Positions 32,250 through 40,903 of a stretch of DNA of 64,000 bases are shown in pieces (the first letter of the stretch is position 1; every line of letters begins with the position of its first letter). The stretch covers positions 34,539 to 98,538 of the forward strand of contig CAWFAI010000016.1 of the NCBI GenBank assembly GCA_963813725.1, read 5' to 3'. The notes under the pieces are model-generated. The model worked only from the letters and a program-made list of their open reading frames with translations. It was not told the DNA's origin and searched no databases. Origin of the DNA: VGBV01 sp963813725 (lineage in GTDB: Bacteria > Actinomycetota > Thermoleophilia > Solirubrobacterales > 70-9). The translations under genes and the position numbers were made by a program.

Positions 32250-34342
32250 TGGCCCTCCTGGCTCCGGCGGTTGGTCCCCTCGCCTTCGATGGCGAGGCCG
32301 CGCCGGACAGGGCTCCCGACGAGCTCGCCGCCGGCACCCCCGAGCCGCTTCGCAGCGAGCTGGTCGAGCTGCTCGGCGCCGACAGGGTCCTGAGCCGGGC
32401 GATCGACCTGGTCAGCTACGCCTCGGACGCGAGCCCCTACCGCCTGTTCCCGAAAGCGGTGGTGCGCGCCCGCGACGCCGCCGACGTCGCCGCGGTGTTC
32501 GCGTACGGGCGGAGTCAGGGGATCCCCGTGACCCTGCGGGCCGGGGGGACGAGCCTGAACGGCCAGGGCCAGGGCGATGGCATCCTCGTCGACGTCCGCC
32601 GCCACTTCGACGGCGTCAGCGTCGAGGAGGGCGGCGCGCGCGCCAGGGTCAGGGCGGGGACCCTGCTGGGCCACGCCAACCGCGTGCTGGCGCCGCACGG
32701 GCGCAAGCTCGGCCCCGATCCGGCCAGCACCGACATCGCCACCGTCGGCGGGGTGATCGCCAACAACTCGGGCGGCATGCGCTGCGGCACCACGGCCGAC
32801 TCCTACTCGACGGTCCGCGAGCTCACCTTCGTGCTGCCGTCGGGGACGACGATCGACACCGGCGCCCCCGGGGCGGAGGAGACCTTCGCCGAAGCCGAGC
32901 CCGAGCTGGCCCGGGGCCTGGCGGGGATACGGGACGAGCTGCGGGCGGACGCCGAGCTCGCCGAGCGGGTGCGACGCAAGTTTCAGATCAAGAACACGAC
33001 CGGCTACCGCCTCTGCGCGTTCCTCGACGCCGATTCGCCGCTGGAGATGTTCCGCCGGGTGCTGGTGGGGAGCGAGGGCACGCTCGCGTTCGTAGCCGAG
33101 GCGGTGCTCGAGACCGTGCCCCAGCCGCCCCACACGACCGTTTCGTGGCTCCACTTCGACGGCATCGAGTCGGCGACCGAGCCGGTGCCCGAATTCGTCG
33201 CCGCGGGCGCCAGCGCGGTCGAGCTGATGGTGGCGCCGGCGCTGATGGTGGCGAGCCAGAACATCGCCGGTGCGCCGAAGGAGTGGATGGAGCTGCCGCC
33301 CGAGTCGGCGGCGCTGCTTGTGGAGTTCGGGGCCGAGACCGAGGCCGGCCTGGACGAGCAGGTCGCGAAGGCCGAGCGGATCCTCGCGAACCGCGAGCTG
33401 ATCCGCGCGCCCGACTTCACCCGCGACGGCGAGCGGATCGAGGTCGCCTGGACGGTGCGCGAGGGGCTGCACGGCCTGATCGGCCGCCTGCGCCCTGCGG
33501 GCACCGCCCTGATCATCGAGGACGTCTGCGTGCCGCCCGAGCGGATCGCCGAGTCGGCCCGCGACGTCCAGGCGCTGCTGGGCGAGCACGGTTTCCTCAC
33601 GGGGGTCGCGGGCCACACCTCGGCCGGGAACCTGCACTTCATGCTGACCCCGGACTTCTCCAAGTCCGAAGACCTGGCCCGCTATGAGGCGTTCATGGAG
33701 AAGCTGGTCGCGCTGGTCCTGGACAAATACGACGGCTCGCTGAAGGCCGAGCACGGCACCGGCATCAACATGGCGCCATACGTCGAGCGCGAGTGGGGCC
33801 CCAAGGCGACCGAGCTGATGTGGCGGTTGAAGTCCCTGGCTGATCCCGACGGCGTGCTCGCCCCGGGCGTGCTGTTGAACCGCGACCCGGGCGTCCACCT
33901 GCGCAACCTGAAGACGACGCCCCCGATCGAAGAGGTCGCCACCAACTGCGTCGAGTGCGGCTTTTGCGAACCGGTCTGTCCCAGCAGGCACCTGACCCTG
34001 ACGCCGCGCCAGCGCATCGTCGTGCGGCGCGAGATGGCTCGCCAGCCTCGCGGCTCGGCGGTCCAGTCGGCGCTGCTCGAGCAGTACGAGTACGAGGGCC
34101 TGGAGACCTGCGCGGCCGACGGCAGCTGCGCCCCGGCCTGCCCGCTCGCGATCGACACCGGCAAGCTGGTCAAGGGCCTGCGCGCCCGCCAGCACGACGA
34201 GCGGGCCGAGCGCCGGGCGGAGGGCCTGGCCAGGCGCTGGGGCACGCGTGGAGCGGCTCGCCCGCGCCGGGACTGCGCGCCGGCGGGCCCCTGGGCGGGC
34301 TGCCAGGTCGGGCGGGCGCGCGCGCTCGCCGCGCGTTCGTGA
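32249..34342 (+). CDS. FAD-binding and Fe-S oxidase, 2-hydroxyacid dehydrogenase type (C-terminus out of frame)
   Basis: About 697 residues in the open frame. Starts at the ATG overlapping the decarboxylase stop (TGATG). The FAD-binding type-4 domain has LRAGGTSLNGQGQGDG, DIATVGGVIANNSGGMRCG and, later, LVGSEGTLAFVAEAVLE. The FAD-oxidase C-terminal domain ends with KAEHGTGINMAPYVEREWG and the family closing DPDGVLAPGVLLN. Two Fe-S motifs follow: CVECGFCEPVCPS and TCAADGSCAPACPL. The frame is lost after about base 34240, so the last 40 residues are spurious; the real protein should go on with a cysteine-rich CCG domain, found in pieces to 35131. D-lactate, glycolate or mandelate oxidation is plausible; electrons go to the membrane pool. 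Confidence 0.85.
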   Translation: MALLAPAVGPLAFDGEAAPDRAPDELAAGTPEPLRSELVELLGADRVLSRAIDLVSYASDASPYRLFPKAVVRARDAADVAAVFAYGRSQGIPVTLRAGGTSLNGQGQGDGILVDVRRHFDGVSVEEGGARARVRAGTLLGHANRVLAPHGRKLGPDPASTDIATVGGVIANNSGGMRCGTTADSYSTVRELTFVLPSGTTIDTGAPGAEETFAEAEPELARGLAGIRDELRADAELAERVRRKFQIKNTTGYRLCAFLDADSPLEMFRRVLVGSEGTLAFVAEAVLETVPQPPHTTVSWLHFDGIESATEPVPEFVAAGASAVELMVAPALMVASQNIAGAPKEWMELPPESAALLVEFGAETEAGLDEQVAKAERILANRELIRAPDFTRDGERIEVAWTVREGLHGLIGRLRPAGTALIIEDVCVPPERIAESARDVQALLGEHGFLTGVAGHTSAGNLHFMLTPDFSKSEDLARYEAFMEKLVALVLDKYDGSLKAEHGTGINMAPYVEREWGPKATELMWRLKSLADPDGVLAPGVLLNRDPGVHLRNLKTTPPIEEVATNCVECGFCEPVCPSRHLTLTPRQRIVVRREMARQPRGSAVQSALLEQYEYEGLETCAADGSCAPACPLAIDTGKLVKGLRARQHDERAERRAEGLARRWGTRGAARPRRDCAPAGPWAGCQVGRARALAARS

Positions 34343-35131
34343 GCGACGAGCTGGTGCCCGACTTCCCGCCGCAGATGCCACATGCGGCCTCGGGCAAGCT
34401 GCCGGCGACCGAGCGAGATGGGGCGGCCGCCGTCTACATGCCCGCCTGCGTCAACCGCATCTTCGGCCGCCCGCGCGGGGCGCCGCGCGGGCCTCTCGCT
34501 GCCCGAGGCGATGGTGGAGCTCTCGGCGCCGCGCCGGCCAGCCGGTTTGGATCCCAGACGACGCGCCCGGCCACTGCTGCGGCGTCCCCTGGAGCTCGAA
34601 GGGGTTCAAGCGAGGGCCACGAGCTGATGGCCAACCGAACCGTCGAGGCGATGTGGCGCTGGAGCGGGGAGGGGGAGCTGCCCGATCGTGATCGACGCAA
34701 GCTCGTGCTCGCTCGGCCTCGGCGACGAGGTCGCATCGGCGCTGAGCGAGCAGAACCGCGAGCGCCACGCGGAGCTGACGGTGCTCGACTCGGTCGCCTG
34801 GGCCCACGATCGCCTGCTGCCGTCCCTGAAGCCGGCCTCCAAGCTCGGCTCGGTGGCGATCCACCCGACCTGCTCGACCCGCCAGCTCGGGCTTGCCGCG
34901 AAGCTGCGGCGCTCGGCGAGGCGATCGCCGACGAGCGTCCACGGTCCCGATCCGCGCGACCTGCTGCGGCATGGCGGGCGACCGCGGGCTGCTGCACCCG
35001 GAGCTGACCCGCTCAGCGACGGCGGAGGAGGTGCCGAGCTGGAGGGGGAGACCACGACGCCCTCCTCTGCAGCAACCGCACCTGCGAGATCGGGCTGCAG
35101 ATGGGGACCGGCGGCATGCTACGAGTCGTAG
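34343..35131 (+). pseudogene. Out-of-frame C-terminal cysteine-rich domain of the FAD/Fe-S oxidase
   Basis: No continuous gene is present, but pieces of the missing domain lie in all three plus frames: DFPPQMPHAASGKLPATERD and YMPACVNRIFG, then LPEAMVELSA, GHCCGVPW-type and SSKGFKRG-type pieces, VIDASSCSLGLGDEVASALS, VAIHPTCSTRQLGLAAKLRR, TCCGMAGDRGLLHPELT and CSNRTCEIGLQMGTGG. In order they make a normal CCG (cysteine-rich) Fe-S oxidoreductase module of about 260 residues. At least five single-base changes would be needed to restore it. This is either a badly assembled stretch or a decaying gene end. The 85 bases after it hold nothing recognisable. Confidence 0.7.
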
Positions 35132-35216
35132 TGATCGCGCTTGGAGCGCGCTACCCGCGGACCGGATTTGGCGCCTTAGTGTCGCTATGCGACACAAAGC
35201 CGCCAACGGGCCTGGC

Positions 35217-36213
35217 CTAAAGCACCCCCTGCGCGCGGATCCACTCGGCGCTGCGGCGGATTCCCTCCGGCAGCTCGACCCGTGGCGCCCAGCCCAGCTC
35301 CTCGCGGGCGCGCTCGTTTGAGGCGGTGCCGCGGCGGTCGAGGAAGGTGACGCCGTGCCGGCCGAACGCGGGCGGGACCCCGCGCAGCCTCGCCACCCCC
35401 TCCATCGCGCCCGCCGCCGCGAACAGCAGCGGCTTCGGCAGAGTCCGCGGCTCGCGGAGGCCGAGGGCCTCGGCCAGCAGGCGGTAGTACTCGGTGAAGC
35501 TGACGCCGTGGCCGTCCCAGACGGTGTAGGAGCGGCCCGGCTCGCCTCGGCGCAGCGCCAGCACGATCCCCGCGACAAGGTCGTCGACGTAGGCGGGCAG
35601 CATGGTGCCGTCGCCCTTGTTAGGCAGCATCATCTGCCCCGAGGCCATCAGCTCCACGGGGCGCAGCAGCCACGGCACCGAGCCCGGGCCGTAGACGTCG
35701 CCGGGCCGCACGATGACGGCGCCGCGGCGGGCCGCGAGCGCATCCGACGCGCTCTTCGTGTCGATGTAGGGGATCCCGACGGCGCGGCGGAACGCGCCCT
35801 CGTCCTGGTGGCGCTCGTCCTCGTAGCCATAGACGACGACCGAGCTGACGTGGACGACGCGCTCGGCTGCGGCGGCCTCGGCCGCGTCGAGGACGTTGGC
35901 GGTGCCCTCGACGTTGACCCGCATGAAGTCCTCCATCGGCCCCCATTCGCGCACGTAGGCGGCGGTGTGCACGACCAGCTCCACGTCCTCCAGGGCCGCC
36001 GTGATCGCCGCGCGGTCGGTGACGTCGACGATCCGTGGCTCGACGCCGGCGGCGCGCAGCTCGGCCTCGTGCTCGGGAACGACCTCGATGCCGACGACCG
36101 TCGGCTCCCTCGGCCGCCAGCGCGCGGCAGACCGCCGAGCCGATGAACCCGCCCGCGCCGGTGACGGCCACGCGGCGCCCGTTGACCTCGATCGCTTGCG
36201 CCGCGGCGGCCAC
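35217..36213 (-). pseudogene. NAD-dependent epimerase/dehydratase, one frameshift
   Basis: Extended SDR family acting on nucleotide sugars or steroids. From GTG 36213 the N-terminus reads RVAVTGAGGFIGSAVCRALA (NAD-binding GxxGxxG). One extra base near 36102 breaks the frame; the rest reads on as ELVVHTAAYVREWGPMEDF, HVSSVVVYGYE, the catalytic YIDTKSASD (Tyr-x3-Lys), RPGDVYGPGSVP and a C-terminal substrate domain to WIRAQGVL. Corrected length is about 331 residues. The shorter frame from 35984 lacks the NAD site. A TAGCCT -10 box lies 6 bases before the GTG. Confidence 0.82.
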
Positions 36214-36219
36214 GCGCAG

Positions 36220-36225
36220 AGGCTA
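36220..36225 (-). promoter_or_regulatory. -10 box TAGCCT, leaderless-type, epimerase gene
   Basis: Minus-strand TAGCCT, 6 bases before GTG 36213. It lies only 24 bases from the divergent TATACT box at 36250, so the two promoters face away from each other. Confidence 0.48.
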
Positions 36226-36249
36226 TTCGGACGCGCCTTGGGGGGTTCA

Positions 36250-36255
36250 TATACT
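36250..36255 (+). promoter_or_regulatory. -10 box TATACT, leaderless-type, PAP2 gene
   Basis: TATACT ends 9 bases before TTG 36265 and decides the start of that gene, which has no other good initiation codon. Confidence 0.5.
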
Positions 36256-36264
36256 CGCCGCGCC

Positions 36265-37248
36265 TTGCTGCAATCCCCTGCAAAGCGCGCCGCGAGGACC
36301 AGGGCCGGGTGGGGGCCGGTCGTCCGCGGCGTGGCCGCCGGGGCGCTCGTGGCGGCGTTTGCGGTGCCGCTGGCGCGGAAGAAGATGAACGTGCCTCCGG
36401 CGGCGACGACCGCGGCTTTGGTGGGCGGGCCGCTGGCCCTGGCGGTGCTGCAGCCGCGGACCAGGACTCGGGACGCGGCGCTCTACGCGCTGCAGATGTG
36501 GGGCTTCCTCAACGCGAAGGACATGCCCCACGACGACCCCGACGCGCTGCGGGCCAGGCTCCGCATCGACTACCCGGTGCGCGCCGATTTGGCGATCGGC
36601 GGCGGCGAGCTGCCGAACGTGCGCCTGCAGAGGGCGCTCGAGGGCCTTGGCCGCGGCAACCCGGTCGATCGTGCCCTCTCCTGGGTGCATTGGATGTGGT
36701 TCTTCGAGCCCCACGGCTCCTTGGTTTGGATCCTCGCCAAGCACCCCGAGCACTTCCCGCGGGCCGCGCGCCAGATGGCCGGGGTCTTCGACCTCGGCTG
36801 CGTCGCCTACGCAGCCGTTCCCACCGCGCCCCCTTGGTGGGCGGCCGAGAACGGCCACGCCGACCCCAGGGTCAGGAGGATCATGCAGGAGGTGGGGGAG
36901 GAGCAGTGGGGCCGCTCCTGGGATCACCTCTACGCCTTCCTCGGGGGCAACCCGTGGGCGGCGATGCCCTCGCTCCACTTCGCCGCCTCGTTGATGGCGG
37001 CGATCCTGCTGAGCGAGGTCGGCCCGGTCGAGGGGGCGCTGGGGTGGGCATACGCCGGCACGCTCGGGTTTGCGCTCGTCTATCTGGGGGAGCACTACGT
37101 AGTGGACCTGGTCGCGGGCGCCGCCCTGGTCGCCGTGGTCAGGTGGGGCGAGCCCCTGGCGAAGCCCATCGTGGGGGTGGTGAACCGGGGGCTGCAGCGC
37201 TTGGAGGCGATTGCGAACGATCAGGCCATAGGGGTTTGCGACGATTGA
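36265..37248 (+). CDS. PAP2-superfamily membrane phosphatase
   Basis: 327 residues from TTG 36265, chosen from the -10 box 9 bases upstream. Two N-terminal spans (VVRGVAAGALVAAFAVPLA and the following segment), then a WVHWMWFFEPHGSLVW region and a C-terminal catalytic part with AAMPSLHFAASLM (PSxH motif) and LGEHYVVDLVAG (HYxxD motif). This is the AUR1/PAP2-like form found in many actinobacteria. It probably removes phosphate from, or transfers it between, lipid substrates at the outer membrane face. The flippase-like gene follows 4 bases later. Confidence 0.8.
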   Translation: MLQSPAKRAARTRAGWGPVVRGVAAGALVAAFAVPLARKKMNVPPAATTAALVGGPLALAVLQPRTRTRDAALYALQMWGFLNAKDMPHDDPDALRARLRIDYPVRADLAIGGGELPNVRLQRALEGLGRGNPVDRALSWVHWMWFFEPHGSLVWILAKHPEHFPRAARQMAGVFDLGCVAYAAVPTAPPWWAAENGHADPRVRRIMQEVGEEQWGRSWDHLYAFLGGNPWAAMPSLHFAASLMAAILLSEVGPVEGALGWAYAGTLGFALVYLGEHYVVDLVAGAALVAVVRWGEPLAKPIVGVVNRGLQRLEAIANDQAIGVCDD

Positions 37249-37252
37249 GGAC

Positions 37253-38416
37253 GTGACGGAGGAGCCGCAGCAGCCGCCATCAGGAGGATCGGTACGCGAG
37301 GTGGCCGAAGAGGCCGAGCCGAACTTCTTCGCGAATCCCAAAGCGGATCGTTCAGACGATCGTCGCGGTCGTGCTGCTCACGGTTGCGATCTACGTGCTG
37401 TTCCCGAAGATCGTCGGACTCGAGGGAGCCCTGGATCGGATGGGCGACGGGGACCCCTCTGGATCGGGATCGCCCTCGCCTTCAACATCGTCGCCTTCGC
37501 CGCATACGTCGCGCTCTTCCGCGGAGTCGTCGGCGAGAAGGTGGTCCACCTCACCGTCAGCGAGAGCTACCAGATCACGATGGCCGGCCTGGCCGCGACG
37601 CGGCTGTTCTCGGCCGGCGGGGCCGGCGGCATCCTGCTCACCTACTGGGCCCTGCGCAAGGCGGGGATGGAGCGTCGGCAGTCGGTCTGCCGCATGATCG
37701 CCTTCCTCGTCGTCCTCTACTCGGTCTACCTGGTGGCGCTGGTGGTGTTCGGGGTGCTGCTCCGGACCGGCGTCCTCTCCGGCGACGACCCTCTCTCGGG
37801 CACCGTCATCCCCGCGGCCCTGGCGGGAGCGGCGATCGTGATCGTGCTGGCGATCGCTCTGCTGCCCGAGGACCTGGAGCGGCGCATGGCGAAGCACGCC
37901 TCCGGGCGCTTCGGTCGCATCGCCACCCGGCTCGCGACGGCCCCGGCGACCTTCGCCCAGGGCACGCGCACGGCGATCACCTTCGTGCGGCACCCCAGCA
38001 GCGGCGCGCTCGCCGTCGGCGGTGCGGTCGGCTTCTGGGCCGCCAACATCGGCATCCTCTGGGCCAGCTTCCACGCCTTCGACGTGGCGGTGCCGCTCGG
38101 CGTCGTCGTCCAGGCGTTCTTCCTCGGAATGATCGCCAACCTGTTCCCGTTCGCTCCCGGAGGGGTCGGCGCCGTGGACGCCGGGATGATCGGCGCCTTC
38201 GTCCTCTTCGGCATCCCCAGCGAGGCCGTCTTCCCCGCGGTGCTGACCTATCGCGTGATCGCCTTCTGGCTGCCGATCCCGCCCGGCATCATCGCCTTCT
38301 TCCAGCTGCGCAAGACGGTGCAGCGCTGGGAGGACGAGGGCAGGGAGGCGCCGACGACGAGCGAGGCGACGCTGCCCAAGCAGCAGGCGGGGACCACGGC
38401 GAGCTCAGCCGCGTGA
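37253..38416 (+). CDS. Lysylphosphatidylglycerol synthase-type flippase domain protein (paired frameshift near N-terminus)
   Basis: 387 residues as read. Multi-span protein of the UPF0104/LPG-synthase transmembrane family: ALFRGVVGEKVVHLTVSESY, the conserved GLAATRLFSAGGAGGILLTY, MIANLFPFAPGGVGAVDAGM and AVLTYRVIAFWLPIPPGI. Residues about 29-69 are nonsense: an extra A in an AAA run (37340-37342) shifts the frame, and a missing C in a CCCC run (37454-37457) shifts it back. The hidden frame there gives the expected RIVQTIVAVVLLTVAIYVLF first span. Likely moves or synthesises a membrane lipid or isoprenoid-linked sugar; it may work with the PAP2 phosphatase upstream. Confidence 0.82.
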   Translation: MTEEPQQPPSGGSVREVAEEAEPNFFANPKADRSDDRRGRAAHGCDLRAVPEDRRTRGSPGSDGRRGPLWIGIALAFNIVAFAAYVALFRGVVGEKVVHLTVSESYQITMAGLAATRLFSAGGAGGILLTYWALRKAGMERRQSVCRMIAFLVVLYSVYLVALVVFGVLLRTGVLSGDDPLSGTVIPAALAGAAIVIVLAIALLPEDLERRMAKHASGRFGRIATRLATAPATFAQGTRTAITFVRHPSSGALAVGGAVGFWAANIGILWASFHAFDVAVPLGVVVQAFFLGMIANLFPFAPGGVGAVDAGMIGAFVLFGIPSEAVFPAVLTYRVIAFWLPIPPGIIAFFQLRKTVQRWEDEGREAPTTSEATLPKQQAGTTASSAA

Positions 38417-38492
38417 CCCTTGGCCGGTTCGGTACTATAAAAAGTGAAGTAAGGGTCCGGCCCGAGGCGTAGATAGCCTGCGAAAGGAAGCT

Positions 38493-39503
38493 GTGAGCGA
38501 GGAGCGCGTAGAGAACGTCATCATCATCGGCGGCGGCCCCGCCGGCTACACGGCTGCGCTCTACGCCGCACGCGCCGAGCTCGAGCCGCTGCTGATCGAG
38601 GGGTTCCAGTGGGGCGGGCAGCTGCAGAACACCACCGACGTCGAGAACTACCCCGGCTATCCCGAAGGGATCATGGGGCCGGAGATGATGAACGACTTCC
38701 GCAAGCAGGCCGAGCGCTTCGGCACCCGCTTCATCACCGACGACGTCACCGAGCTGAAGCTGACCGACGGCGAGGTCCACGAGGTCACCGTCGGCAAGGA
38801 CACCCACCGCGCTCGCGCCGTGATCCTGGCGATGGGCGCCGAGCCCAAGCGCCTCGGCATCCCGGGCGAGATGGAGCTGCAGGGCCTGGGCGTCAGCACC
38901 TGCGGCGTCTGCGACGGCGCCTTCTTCAAGGGCAAGGACGTGGCCGTGATCGGCGGCGGCGACTCGGCGATGGAGGACTCGATCTTCGTCAGCAAGTTCG
39001 CCGAGAAGCTCACGATCGTCCATCGCCGCGACGAGTTCCGCGCCTCGGAGATCATGGAGGACCGCGCCCGCTCCAAGGACAACATCGAGGTCCTGACGCC
39101 GTACGTCCCGAAGGAGTTCGTCAAGGGCGACGACGACGGCAAGATCGCGTCGATAACCCTCGAGAACGCCGACACGGGCGAGGAGAAGACCCTGCCCGTC
39201 GGAGGCGCCTTCGTCGCGATCGGTCACACCCCTCGCTCGGAGCTGGTCACGGGCCAGGTGGATACCGACGAGGAGGGCTACGTCCAGGTGGACGAGCCGT
39301 CGACCAAGACCAAGCTCGCCGGCGTCTTCGCCGTTGGCGACCTCGTCGACAGCACCTACCGCCAGGCGGTGACCGCGGCCGGAACCGGCACCAAGGGCGC
39401 CCTCGACGCCGAGTGGTACCTGCGCGACACCCCAGGCCCAGACCCCGAGGCCCACTGGGGCACGCAGACCGGCGCCATCATCGAGGCGGTCGAAGCCAGC
39501 TAG
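38493..39503 (+). CDS. trxB: Thioredoxin reductase
   Basis: 336 residues. Flavoenzyme passing electrons from NADPH to thioredoxin. FAD site IIIGGGPAGYTAALYAARA, NADPH site VIGGGDSAMEDSIF with HRRDEFRAS, and the C-terminal FAD motif GVFAVGDLVDSTYRQAVTAAG. The redox-active pair is C137-G-V-C140 in STCGVCDGAFF, where most enzymes have CATC. GTG 38493 follows a GGAAG ribosome site. The 76-base leader is AT-rich (ACTATAAAAAGTGAAGTAA), unusual here; a TAGCCT box at 38474-38479 lies 13 bases from the start. Thioredoxin itself is not in the window. Confidence 0.95.
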   Translation: MSEERVENVIIIGGGPAGYTAALYAARAELEPLLIEGFQWGGQLQNTTDVENYPGYPEGIMGPEMMNDFRKQAERFGTRFITDDVTELKLTDGEVHEVTVGKDTHRARAVILAMGAEPKRLGIPGEMELQGLGVSTCGVCDGAFFKGKDVAVIGGGDSAMEDSIFVSKFAEKLTIVHRRDEFRASEIMEDRARSKDNIEVLTPYVPKEFVKGDDDGKIASITLENADTGEEKTLPVGGAFVAIGHTPRSELVTGQVDTDEEGYVQVDEPSTKTKLAGVFAVGDLVDSTYRQAVTAAGTGTKGALDAEWYLRDTPGPDPEAHWGTQTGAIIEAVEAS

Positions 39504-39513
39504 CGACCGGCTG

Positions 39514-40394
39514 ATGCCCTCCTTCCGCCTGCTGATCGTCCCCTACGAGCTGGGCAGGCTGCGGAAGGGAGTCGGGCGCGGGCCGGAGCGGCTGCTGGAA
39601 GCGGGTGCGGAGGATGCGCTGCGCTCGACGGGAGCCGAGGTCGGCCTCGAGTTGCTGGAGCTCGACTGGGACTTCAACGAACGCAGCGGCTCGGGCGAGG
39701 ACGACGCGAGCTTCGAGCTGATGGGCATGGTCTCCGAGCGCGTCCGCGCCGCGCGAGACGACGGCGCCTTCCCGATCATCCTCTCGGGCAGCTGCTGCTT
39801 CGCGGCGGTAGGGGGCGTGGCCGGCCTCGACGAGCCCTCGCCGGGCGTCCTCTACCTCGACGCTCACTCGGACTTCAACACCCCCGAGACCACGATCGAG
39901 GGCTACCTGGACGGCATGGGCCTGGCGATGCTGACCGGGGGCGCCTGGCAGCGGCTGGTCGCTGAGGTCCCCGGCGCCAGGCCCGTCCCCGAGACGGCCG
40001 CCCTGCTGGTGGGCGCCCGAGACTTCGACGAGCCCGACAAGCTGCGTGTGGATGAGTCGGACGTGCGCCTCGTTGAGGCCGCGAGCCTGCGCTCGCCCGA
40101 AGAACTGCTCGCTGCGATCGAGGGGCTCGATCCAGAGCCGAGCGGGCTTTACCTGCACGTCGACCTCGACGTGCTCGACTCCGCCGAGTCGCCGAGGTCA
40201 ACGTCTACAGCGCCCCGGGCGGCGTCAGCGCGGACGAGTTGGAGGCCCTGGTCGCCGCCGTGCTCGACCGCGGGAACGTGCGCGCCCTGTCGCTGACCGC
40301 GTACGACCCGGACCGGGACTCGGACGGCCGGGTCCCGCCGATCGCCATGCGCCTACTGCGCGCGGCCGCCGCGCGCGTCGACGGGACCGGCTAG
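39514..40394 (+). pseudogene. Arginase/agmatinase-family protein, one frameshift near the C-terminus
   Basis: About 292 residues after correction. Ureohydrolase fold. Metal-binding pieces LYLDAHSDFNTPE and YLHVDLDVLDSAE are present, but the first metal motif, normally GGDHS, is LSGSCCFAAVGG, so one His ligand is replaced by Cys and activity on guanidino compounds is uncertain. After VLDS the frame is lost near 40185-40196 (one base missing); the hidden frame gives VAEVNVYSAPGGVSADELEA, ALSLTAYDPDRDSDGRV and the stop TAG at 40392. It begins 10 bases after trxB and ends tail-to-tail with the next gene, sharing the bases CTAG. Confidence 0.77.
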
Positions 40395-40837
40395 CCCGAC
40401 CTGGTGTAGATCAGGTCGAAGTCCTTGGTCCAGGATCCGTCCTCCTGGGTCCGCTCCCAGGCACCCTCGATGCGGTTGCCGTCCTCGCTGAAGGTGCCAT
40501 TGAAGCGTTGCCTGAAGGGGAGCTCGGAGAAGTCGGGCACGTCGCGCCACAGGTTCCATTGGCCCGAGGAGAAGGTCATCTTGTAGACGCGGGCGACGCC
40601 GCGCGTGTCGAAGTAGTGCTGCAGGTAGCCGCTGCCCTCGGGGTCGGGGCCGAGAACCGCCAGCCCGTCCGGGAATGGGTCGGGGGCCTGCCAGCGCTGC
40701 ACCACGAACCCGTCCTCGCCCATCCGCTCGAACCTGCAGGTGCCGCGCTCCTCAGAGTGTGGGATTCCCGAGCCCTCGGCGCCCACCGCCTCGGTTTCCC
40801 ACTCGCCGATGAACGGCTCCAGCCCATCCATTGCCAT
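40391..40837 (-). CDS. DUF1579-like lipocalin-type protein
   Basis: 148 residues from ATG 40837, with GGGGAGG upstream. The N-terminus DGLEPFIGEWETEAVG and the strands CRFERMGEDGFVVQRW, HYFDTRGVARVYKMTF and FNGTFSEDGNRIEGAWER are those of small beta-barrel proteins that often guard or sense small molecules. No catalytic residue is known. Its stop codon overlaps the stop of the convergent arginase-like gene. The divergent MBL-fold gene starts 67 bases away, so the two may share a regulatory region. Confidence 0.75.
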   Translation of the reverse strand: MAMDGLEPFIGEWETEAVGAEGSGIPHSEERGTCRFERMGEDGFVVQRWQAPDPFPDGLAVLGPDPEGSGYLQHYFDTRGVARVYKMTFSSGQWNLWRDVPDFSELPFRQRFNGTFSEDGNRIEGAWERTQEDGSWTKDFDLIYTRSG

Positions 40838-40903
40838 GCGGGTCCTCCCCTCTCGTCGTCGTTGCCTACAGTTTCTCGGAACTTCGAGGACAGGAGGCCG
40901 AGA

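Noticed and set aside
31985..34381. A 798-codon minus-strand frame
   Set aside because: Shadow of the FAD/Fe-S oxidase; no domain and compositionally typical of antisense frames here.
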